30,430 nt of DNA from the NCBI GenBank assembly GCA_050012135.1, contig JBEKHT010000029.1, positions 1 through 30,430 of the forward strand. Reading direction: 5' to 3'. Source of the DNA: JBEKHT01 sp050012135 (GTDB lineage: Bacteria; Chloroflexota; Anaerolineae; Anaerolineales; RBG-16-64-43). The notes under the pieces are model-generated. The model searched no databases. It was not told where the DNA came from and worked only from the letters and a program-made list of their open reading frames with translations. Of this stretch, positions 25,201-30,430 are shown one piece after another. Position 1 is the first letter of the stretch, and every line of letters starts with the position of its first letter. The translations under genes and the position numbers were made by a program.

Positions 25201-25340
25201 AAGTCGCGTTGCAGCATGTCGGGCGCATCCTGGCCGGGGTGCGCGGCGGCAACTTCCCGCCGCAACCGCCTCACGGCGGCTGCCCGAGCTACTGTCCGGC
25301 GGCAGCATGGTGTTGGCGCTTCGCGCCTTCCATGTGGTAA
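22278..25340 (+). CDS. addB: ATP-dependent helicase/nuclease subunit B (AddB)
   Basis: 1020 residues, close to the family's 1000-1170. AddB is the second subunit of the AddAB helicase-nuclease that resects double-strand breaks and recognises Chi-type sites before RecA loading. The N-terminus has the AddB nucleotide-binding loop S-P-S-A-S-G-K-T (residues 8-15). The middle is the degenerate helicase-like part (EARGLRFRAVAVLGLSEG, motif V-like). The C-terminus is the RecB-type nuclease: Asp886 in GVIDRVD, Asp900 and Lys902 in V-L-D-Y-K-T-G, and a QLPLYALA motif. The iron-sulfur staple has Cys750 (SYGTCPHLF) and Cys1002, Cys1006, Cys1012 at the end (C-x3-C-x5-C; I recall C-x2-C-x5-C for Bacillus subtilis). 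The ATG follows a weak GCAGG site. addA follows after 105 bases. Confidence 0.93.
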   Translation: MTITLLVSPSASGKTQYCIERARQLLAERKLQPAWVLVPDRLQTSAVRRRLASSGGAIGIHLGTFGDLYQMLLLRVGQSPPVSSEPMVYRLIESAVKDLVGKGELAYYGSVAHIPGFIHAIRSRVAELKQARVFPEAFLEQAKNHGPALGEIAKAYAAYQVRLQAAGWVDPEGLNWLAVEVLERNPGLVGDVRLVIVDGFDSFNGAQLAAIQLLGEAVPEVMVTLPGSPDMRRGRYRRFARSLADLETAIPTAVVQDLSRQPALPDPLKHIEMGLFESEALPQAADGCVFFIEARTPVDEAREALRWIKARILRDGLRPDECALVTPDPERYRPYLREAGAEFGMPLRFTHGDALASTPGIAALLDLLELHGQNWSRPLALEAVRSPYFDLSRFGLTPRDAEPLELVGLTGPVIAGLDQWQDSLARLARLEQPPPSEEGEHPQAPSLPVGAQAESLWRSLQAVSARLAPPEPQPTHAWVRWVEDLLEELSFFERQETEIDQASALGLRETFRALVLGERVAGETAVEYKDFLGELRSTLEGNYTQDLPLFGQPAVLVLRVLEARGLRFRAVAVLGLSEGVFPEVEREDPFMSEKVRADLGLEPRLEREQAGLFYQAVTRADQFLLLTRPTLADDGERWEPSPYWNAATSLFTGPPVLIRPDDPRPLADGASSEEVLFSAVRRGSLAASFGELLPRFEQLRHARDVLQARLAREAAGPFEGDLSTAKDALVNAFGPEHVWSPSRLESYGTCPHLFFAAQALKLEPREPPQVGLDPLQLGNMLHAILEKAYREAKDRGDPESVLTSLQGVARAEFAAAPQRYGFRPSAIWDVEQAYLLDRLFETVRGLAGLGGGWVPTALERSFGRDEIPPLELSIDGRPVLLRGVIDRVDTNQNGQVRVLDYKTGSSHLAPQDLIGGQRLQLPLYALAARDALELGEPVEGLYWAILAGRAGSLRLSRFNYQAEDATYRGPAGAAQVALQHVGRILAGVRGGNFPPQPPHGGCPSYCPAAAWCWRFAPSMW

Positions 25341-25445
25341 CTCAGGGCACGATGAGGAGTTCCGGGATGGCGAAGCACGCAGGGCCGAGGACACGCGAAC
25401 ATGCCAAACGATGGCGACATCTGATCGGGCTGGCGGGATGAAGTC

Positions 25446-28400
25446 ATGAGTGCGGACCTCCCGGAACTCATCGGCAATCAGCGGCGTGCCGCTGACCTCA
25501 GGGGGCGCGACATCGCTGTTACCGCGGGAGCAGGCACCGGCAAGACACGCACACTTGTGGGCCGCTACTTGTCTCTTCTGGAAGAGGGGTGCTCGCCCAG
25601 GCAGATCCTGGCGATTACCTTCACGGAAAAGGCTGCCCGCGAGATGCGCAACCGGGCCCGAAGTGCGGTGCGCGCCCGGGGGGATCACGCGGTCACCCCG
25701 GAGCAGCGAGCGTTCTGGGTGGATCTTGAAGCCGGAATGGAGGCGGCTCGCATCGGCACCATCCACAGCTTCTGTGCCGAGGTGCTGCGATCGCATCCCG
25801 CACAGGCGGGCGTTGACCCGGAGTTCAAGGTCGTTGAGGAAGGAATATCGGCGATGCTGCGCCAGCAAGCTGTCGAGGAGGCGCTTGCCTGGGCGGCTCT
25901 GGACCCTGAAGTCGCACCCCTCTTCACCTCGTTCAGTCCCAGGGGGCTGGGACAGGTGCTCTCGTTCCTCCTGGAACGCCGCCTGGATGCCGCTTCTGCG
26001 CTCAAGGCCGAAGCGGATGAGGGAGGACAGTGGCGCCGGGCAGTGAAGTTGGCCCTGGACGCGGTGGTCGATGCACCCGAGGTGACCGACCGGATCGCCG
26101 CGCTGCGTCGCCTGGAAGAGGATGGGGATCTCCCGCAAGACGCAGGGGACAAACTCGCCGATCAGATCGCCGCTCTCCTCGCGGATTGGGAGGAGATGCT
26201 GGCAGAACGGAGGTCGGGTGATCTGCTTGGAGTCGCCACCCGCCTCTTCGCCATTCGCCGCAACCGCATGCGCCTCAATGTCGGGAAGAAAAACAGCCAG
26301 GCCAAGGCACTCTTGACGGGCCTGAGACAGACCTATGACGACCGGCTTGGTCCCTGGCTTGGAGGCGGCAAGGCCGACGATCCCGCGCCGGACCAAGCAG
26401 CAGAATCCAGCTTCGCCCAGGACCTGCCGCGCCTCACCGCGCTCTTCCGCCAGGCAGAGGATGCCTATCGCACGAGCCTGGACGAGCAGTTTGCACTTGA
26501 CTTCGATGACCTGGAGCAGAAAGCCCTGGACCTGCTGGGCATTCCGGAGATCCGGGAGAGGTGGCAGGCCGAGCTCTCGACGATTCTGGTTGACGAGTTC
26601 CAGGATACCAATGGCCGGCAACGGGACATTATCCAAGCGCTGTGGGGGGACACCCCTGGACGGGTCTTCGTTGTCGGAGATGCCCGCCAGAGCATCTATC
26701 GATTTCGCGGCGCGGATGTCACCGTCTTCCGCAGAATGGGCGAATCAATCAAGGCCCGCGGCGGCGAGCCCATTGGACTGGACACCACTTTCCGCCCCCA
26801 CCAGGGATTACTGAGCGTCCTGGATCGGTTGATTTCTCCGATCATGGGGAGTGGGGAGGATCCCGACCGGCTCTATGTGGTGGCGTACACTCCGATGACA
26901 GCCCATCGCGCACAGCCACGCGAGGGAATGAAGAGCCCGTTCGTCGAGTTCGTCATTGGGGCAGGCGAGGACGCAGAGGCGGCGCGGCCGCGTGCCGCCC
27001 TGGCCCTGGTGGAGCGGTTGCAGGAGCTGCATGCAGAACGCCAGATTGCATCCTGGGAGGACGTGGCGCTGCTCTTCAGAGCGTCGACCGGCTTCGCCGC
27101 CTACGAGAACGCGCTGGAGGGATTTGGCATTCCCTTCGTGACCGTCGCCGGCCGGGGATTCTACGACCGTCCTGAAGTGCGGGACCTTCTCAACATCCTG
27201 CAAGCGCTGGCCCAGCCCTGGGATGACTTGGCTCTGGCGGGCCTCCTGCGTTCGCCCGCCTTCGGCCTGAGCGACGCGGGCCTCTACCGGTTGCGTTCGA
27301 ACGGAGGGGCTCCCAGACCGATCCGGTCGGAACTGCAGGCGGATCTGGGGAAACTGGATGTCCCGGATCAGGCCGCCGCACTTCGTGCACGGGAGTTCCT
27401 CGAGGGCCTGGAGCCGCTCGTCGATCGACTTCCCGTGGCCGAACTGCTGAAGCGGGTCATTGACCGCGCCGACTACCGCGCAGCCCTGGCCAGCGCCCAT
27501 CACCGCTATTGGCGGAACGTCGATAAGCTGCTGGCAGACGCTCACGCGAGTCGGCTTGTGCAAGTGCGGGCTTTCTTGGACTACGTTCGCACGCTGCGGG
27601 ACGTGGGCGCCAGGGAGGGGGAGGCGCCGGTTGAAGCCGACGGTGCCGTGCGTCTCATGACCATCCATAAGGCGAAGGGCCTGGAGTTCCCCTTTGTGGT
27701 GCTCGCCGACGCCTCCCGCCAGAGTAGGAACACTGCCCAAACGGCCTACTTGCTCCCCGACACGGGGTTGGTGTTCAAGGGGGATAGATCTGAGGCACAA
27801 TCGCTGGCGTACGGGCTGGCCGGGTGGCTGGACGGCCAGCAGTCTGAGGCCGAGGACAGCCGGCTCCTGTACGTGGCCGCGACTCGGGCTCAGGACAAAT
27901 TGTTGATCAGCGGCCACGTCACCGGCTCGACGGGCGACTGGCGTGCGGATGGCTGGCTGCGGCAGTTGCTCGAAGTCGCCGGATACGACCTCGACACCAT
28001 GGCGAACTCAGCAGGCCAATGGCACTCCGTAGAGCTTGGGAGCGGTGCGGAGGTCACCGCGCTCCTCGCTGCCCAGGAGATCGAACGCCTCGAAACAAAA
28101 GATGAGTCGCCTCTCCCGGCTGCGCCAGAACCCGCGTTGGCACCCCTGTATCGATCCCTGATCCAGAGAGGCGTGGAGGAGCTCCCTCCCGAGCCTGAGG
28201 AGGAGCCTCGCCGTGACTGGCGCACGACGGGCGAGCGCGTTCATCCGCCGGCGGCGGTCGTGGGCTCGATGGTCCACAAGGCCATCGAGTGCTGGCTGTT
28301 TCCAGGCGACGAGGGCTTTGAGGGCCTCCTGCACACGGTTGCGCTCGCAGAAGGCCTTGTCGAGCCACATCAGCAGCAGGAGGCCGTCGCCCATGCCAGC

Positions 28401-28736
28401 AGGCTCCTTGGGCGCCTGAGAACCCATCCCCTGTGGGATGAGATTGCACATGCCGACGAGCATTACCATGAGGTCCCCTACACCCGGCCCGTGGCCGGCG
28501 GCCGGCCCGAGTCGGGTGTTCTTGACCTGCTCTACCGGACCGGCCGGCAATGGGTGCTTCTGGACTTCAAAATCGACGAGCTCCGGGATGACGCTGCGGC
28601 GGAAGCGGCGACGATCAAGTACCGCGGGCAAATGGAGCGATACACTCAGGCGGCCCGCTTTCTCCTCGGTGCCGAGGTGCTCCCTCGACTCTGCTACCTC
28701 GACTACTGCAATGGGGTTCGCCTGGTAGTGCTGTAG
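25446..28736 (+). CDS. addA: ATP-dependent helicase/nuclease subunit A (AddA), UvrD/Rep family
   Basis: 1096 residues, somewhat shorter than Bacillus subtilis AddA (about 1230). It is the SF1A motor and second nuclease of AddAB. Helicase motifs in order: Gln12 Q-motif; Walker A T-A-G-A-G-T-G-K-T (residues 26-34); motif Ia AITFTEKAA; motif II L-V-D-E-F-Q-D-T with Asp383-Glu384; motif III VGDARQSIYRFRGA; motif IV LDTTFRPH; motif V TIHKAKGLEF near residue 739; motif VI YVAATRAQDKL near 808. The RecB-type nuclease domain at the end has HKAIE near residue 940, Asp1027 in G-V-L-D-L-L-Y, and Asp1040 with Lys1042 in L-L-D-F-K-I-D. Both catalytic centres are intact. It is co-transcribed with addB, in the same strand order as in Firmicutes. 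Confidence 0.95.
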   Translation: MSADLPELIGNQRRAADLRGRDIAVTAGAGTGKTRTLVGRYLSLLEEGCSPRQILAITFTEKAAREMRNRARSAVRARGDHAVTPEQRAFWVDLEAGMEAARIGTIHSFCAEVLRSHPAQAGVDPEFKVVEEGISAMLRQQAVEEALAWAALDPEVAPLFTSFSPRGLGQVLSFLLERRLDAASALKAEADEGGQWRRAVKLALDAVVDAPEVTDRIAALRRLEEDGDLPQDAGDKLADQIAALLADWEEMLAERRSGDLLGVATRLFAIRRNRMRLNVGKKNSQAKALLTGLRQTYDDRLGPWLGGGKADDPAPDQAAESSFAQDLPRLTALFRQAEDAYRTSLDEQFALDFDDLEQKALDLLGIPEIRERWQAELSTILVDEFQDTNGRQRDIIQALWGDTPGRVFVVGDARQSIYRFRGADVTVFRRMGESIKARGGEPIGLDTTFRPHQGLLSVLDRLISPIMGSGEDPDRLYVVAYTPMTAHRAQPREGMKSPFVEFVIGAGEDAEAARPRAALALVERLQELHAERQIASWEDVALLFRASTGFAAYENALEGFGIPFVTVAGRGFYDRPEVRDLLNILQALAQPWDDLALAGLLRSPAFGLSDAGLYRLRSNGGAPRPIRSELQADLGKLDVPDQAAALRAREFLEGLEPLVDRLPVAELLKRVIDRADYRAALASAHHRYWRNVDKLLADAHASRLVQVRAFLDYVRTLRDVGAREGEAPVEADGAVRLMTIHKAKGLEFPFVVLADASRQSRNTAQTAYLLPDTGLVFKGDRSEAQSLAYGLAGWLDGQQSEAEDSRLLYVAATRAQDKLLISGHVTGSTGDWRADGWLRQLLEVAGYDLDTMANSAGQWHSVELGSGAEVTALLAAQEIERLETKDESPLPAAPEPALAPLYRSLIQRGVEELPPEPEEEPRRDWRTTGERVHPPAAVVGSMVHKAIECWLFPGDEGFEGLLHTVALAEGLVEPHQQQEAVAHASRLLGRLRTHPLWDEIAHADEHYHEVPYTRPVAGGRPESGVLDLLYRTGRQWVLLDFKIDELRDDAAAEAATIKYRGQMERYTQAARFLLGAEVLPRLCYLDYCNGVRLVVL

Positions 28737-29144
28737 GACGCTTGTCCTCAGGCGGCTCGATGCGCTGGCCTGAAGCGGAGAGGACTGTCGCTGAGGTGGA
28801 TGCGGCGCACGCCGCGGAGGTCGCACGCCGCCCAAGCCCAGTCCTACTCCTGAAGGGCGCTGTGGCGTTTGTAGCCGGGATGGATTGAAAAGAGGTGCAC
28901 TGGCGCAAGTTCGTTTCGGTACCCATGAGATCAGGGCTGGGGTCCGGGAGAAGGCGGGGCAACTAAGGTAACATGGCCAGGACAAGCTTGTTAGACAGCT
29001 GGACCGTGTGTCCACAGCTCTCGACGCCGGGAAAACGCCTCTCGAGGCTGCCTGAGATCATATGATCCGCATCCCTCTTAGCGGCTGACAAGGGCCGCTG
29101 GACCCGACGCCCGCCACTCATTTACGCTAGAAAGGAGTACCACC
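28737..29144. other. Intergenic region between addA and the small membrane protein
   Basis: No gene seen; the minus frames here are shadows of addA or Ser/Pro-rich. A perfect 12-bp palindrome, GATCATATGATC, lies at 29056-29067, some 80 bases before the next start codon, and could be an operator. No convincing terminator follows addA. Confidence 0.45.
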
Positions 29145-29297
29145 GTGAAGATCACCAGAAACATTGGCATGCTCTTGCTGGCCGTCTTTCTTATCGCCTG
29201 GGGCCTCGTAGAACTTGTCCCGGCTCTTCATGATCTCAACCCGATCCTGGCGATTTTGGCCATCGCAGCCGGCATTTTCATCGTGCTGGGCCGTTAG
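29145..29297 (+). CDS. Small membrane protein (50 residues)
   Basis: GTG start at 29145 with an excellent AAAGGAG seven bases before it. The protein begins MKITRNIGMLLLAVFLIAWG, goes through LVELVPALHDLNP and ends ILAILAIAAGIFIVLGR: two hydrophobic helices with a short polar turn, a basic N-terminus and a terminal Gly-Arg. I know very similar 50-60-residue proteins (M-K-x-x-x-N-x-G-M-L-L-L-x-x-(W/F)-L-I ... A-I-L-A-I-x-A-G-x-x-I-L-L-G-R) from Chloroflexota genomes, which supports both the gene and the phylum. Function unknown; it may be a membrane stress or assembly peptide. Confidence 0.75.
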   Translation: MKITRNIGMLLLAVFLIAWGLVELVPALHDLNPILAILAIAAGIFIVLGR

Positions 29298-29607
29298 ATC
29301 GGCCCCTCTGTGTCAACATGGTGTGAACCAACCAAGAAGTAGGACTTAGGGAAGAGGGCGGAGGGAGAATCCGCATGTCTCACCCACCGCCATGGAGCCC
29401 TCAGCCACGAGCAGGGACCGGCCCGGCGGCAAGGTCGTGGCCAAGCCCGAGCGGCCGTGCTTTACCGCCCGCAATAACCTCCGCATCCTTCAAGAAGCAG
29501 AGTAGTGCTCTGGTAGCCGATCACTCCATCCCACGTCGCCGCGGGTGGATGAATCGGTCGAGCCGCGGCGGCCAATAACCTGGAGGACTGTGGTTTGGGT
29601 AGGCGGT
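29298..29607. other. Non-coding stretch after the small membrane protein
   Basis: The only open frame (29375-29578, plus) is Pro/Ser/Arg-rich with no pattern. No terminator with a T-tract was found after 29297. Confidence 0.4.
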
Positions 29608-29960
29608 GCCGGTAAGATTGGAACCTAAGATCGCCTGGTCATGACCCCTCGTCCTGTAGGGGTGGCCTCAGACGTCAGTTCCACCCGTTCGAGGGTGCCC
29701 CTTGTGCTGCGGCACGAGGGAGCCCGGCAAGGTTTTCGCAATCGAGAACATATTCTGGCTTACCTCGCGGGTCGCCTCAAGTCAAGGTTGATTTCGATCT
29801 TACCAGGCCCAAAACGGCTTCGCCGACGAGGCGACATTCGCAGCGAGTGTCACCGGCCCCATGGCGAGGCAGATAGCTAAGACTACCCAGATAGTCGAAA
29901 CCGCGGTCGATACTCAACCGGCCATGACAATCGTCGGACGGATGGCATTCTTCGCGAGGA
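29608..29960 (-). repeat. Degenerate dispersed repeat, copy B, with a tRNA-like 3' half
   Basis: Partner of 14168-14765, without the roughly 230 extra bases found there. GATTGGAACCTAAG at 29616-29629 is the complement of a T-loop-like GGTTCCAATC. On the minus strand it is preceded by GGTCATGACC, which has CAT where an anticodon would be. The 5' tRNA half is missing. Later blocks (CGACGAGGCGAC, GCAGCGAGTGTCAC, GACAATCGTCG) align with copy A in order. Confidence 0.45.
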
Positions 29961-30304
29961 CACCTTGCGCACCAACGAGCATGTCAATAGATCTGTGATG
30001 AAGGGAACATCAGAAGCTTCTGGCCATCGAATCCGAACATCCATTTCAGTTTCCTTTTGGCAAGGTGAGGTCGTGGGAGAAAGCGCCTAACGGTGTGGCT
30101 GGCGGCAGGGGCGGGACTGGCGAGACTCCTTCTCGATTATCGTGCCATTTCTAGTGCGTCGCATACCTTCAGCGGCGGAGCCGCTGTCCGCAGGAGGCGG
30201 CGTTAGGCCGCACGAGTCACCATGCAAGATTGAGCTGGTCCTACTAGACGTTGCGCTGGCCGTCGCAGCAATAGACACTTGACGGTCCGGAGCGTACGAG
30301 TCTG
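29961..30304. other. Gene-free stretch before the right-edge gene
   Basis: It holds the GCCTAAC...GTTAGGC inverted repeat at 30085-30208 (listed separately) with an inner hairpin AGCGGC-GGA-GCCGCT at 30171-30185. I see no coding frame I would defend; the minus frame at 30087-30278 lies inside the repeat and is Ser/Arg-rich. Confidence 0.4.
30085..30208 (-). repeat. Inverted repeat with attC-like ends
   Basis: On the minus strand it starts GCCTAAC (30208-30202) and ends GTTAGGC (30091-30085), both exact matches to the attC end consensus and to each other, extended to 8 bp by one more base. The length, 124 bp, is within the known attC range. However, I find no second pair of complementary inner arms, only an internal 6-bp hairpin, so the fold is not fully attC-like. 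It lies 97 bases after the stop of the right-edge gene, on the correct side for a cassette. Confidence 0.25.
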
Positions 30305-30430
30305 TCAGTTCGTAAGCATATGCACGGCGACAACAGCCAGGATTACTCCTGCTGCCAATGTCGCCGCAACGATAATCAGCGTGGCAAGGTGCAAGCGGAT
30401 CGCGGTGGACGGTTTACAGGCGGCCTGCCG
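30305..30430 (-). CDS. C-terminal end of a membrane protein (runs off right edge)
   Basis: The minus strand is open from the window edge to a TGA at 30305-30307, 41 codons. It contains a polar stretch (ACKPSTAIRLH) followed by one clear transmembrane helix, LATLIIVAATLAAGVILAVVAVHM, given here in two halves LATLIIVAATLA and AGVILAVVAVHM, and a two-residue tail. A C-terminal helix with almost no tail is seen in many small membrane proteins, and the family cannot be named from this much. A frame open for 41 codons with a perfect hydrophobic helix is unlikely by chance in DNA this rich in GC. Confidence 0.5.
   Translation of the reverse strand, partial: RQAACKPSTAIRLHLATLIIVAATLAAGVILAVVAVHMLTN

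Noticed and set aside
24288..26636. Minus-strand open frame of 782 codons opposite addB and addA
   Set aside because: It is the antisense shadow of two well-supported genes in high-GC DNA; its translation has no family pattern.
26808..27917. Minus-strand open frame of 369 codons opposite addA
   Set aside because: It is a shadow of addA, whose helicase motifs are intact in this stretch.
1..30430. CRISPR arrays, rRNA genes, phage structural genes, or a toxin-antitoxin pair
   Set aside because: No regularly spaced short repeats, no rRNA-like sequence, and no adjacent small gene pair with the usual toxin-antitoxin features were seen on either strand.

Overview
The window looks like chromosome from a GC-rich, uncultured-type bacterium, most plausibly a member of the Chloroflexota (Anaerolineae-like). 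This rests on Thr/Pro-rich lipoprotein linkers, a 50-residue membrane protein of a kind I associate with that phylum, an AddAB recombination pair and the general gene content. It is an inference from protein style, not from a marker gene: there is no rRNA, no intact tRNA and no ribosomal protein here. No plasmid or phage backbone and no CRISPR array are visible.

Layout. Positions 1-2550 hold the 5' end of a MarR-type regulator with a strong promoter and operator-like repeats, a flavodoxin, and an alpha/beta hydrolase broken by one frameshift. The hydrolase is bracketed by two 68-bp elements that fold like integron attC sites, both oriented as expected for a gene cassette. Positions 3000-5400 hold the decayed C-terminus of a MacB/FtsX-type permease, its usual small lipoprotein partner, and a zinc-ribbon membrane protein, with two copies of a 138-bp upstream repeat and two hairpin terminators. 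Positions 5400-9300 hold a VOC protein, a NERD-domain remnant, a lipoprotein with a truncated paralogue behind it, and a MetH-activation-domain-like protein. Positions 10000-14000 hold a small unknown protein, a Cof-type HAD phosphatase, a long decayed stretch and an MFS transporter. Positions 14800-19100 hold a quinone oxidoreductase-like protein, a third lipoprotein paralogue plus the last codons of a fourth, a gamma-resorcylate decarboxylase-like amidohydrolase, a transposase-like tail and a SAM methyltransferase. Positions 19900-21900 hold a DUF2225-like zinc protein, a decayed GIY-YIG-like ORF and a seven-helix membrane protein. Positions 22278-28736 are the best-preserved block: addB then addA, encoding the two-subunit helicase-nuclease that processes double-strand breaks. 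The right end is mostly non-coding, with a 50-residue membrane protein, a degenerate repeat shared with 14.2-14.8 kb, and the C-terminus of a membrane protein leaving the window.

Apart from addAB the genes do not form a clear pathway. The striking property is decay: at least nine gene remnants (frameshifts, in-frame stops, truncated ends) and several degenerate repeats lie between intact single genes, as in a slowly eroding accessory region fed by small insertions. The best candidate for something new is the putative attC-bounded cassette at 1.1-2.5 kb.
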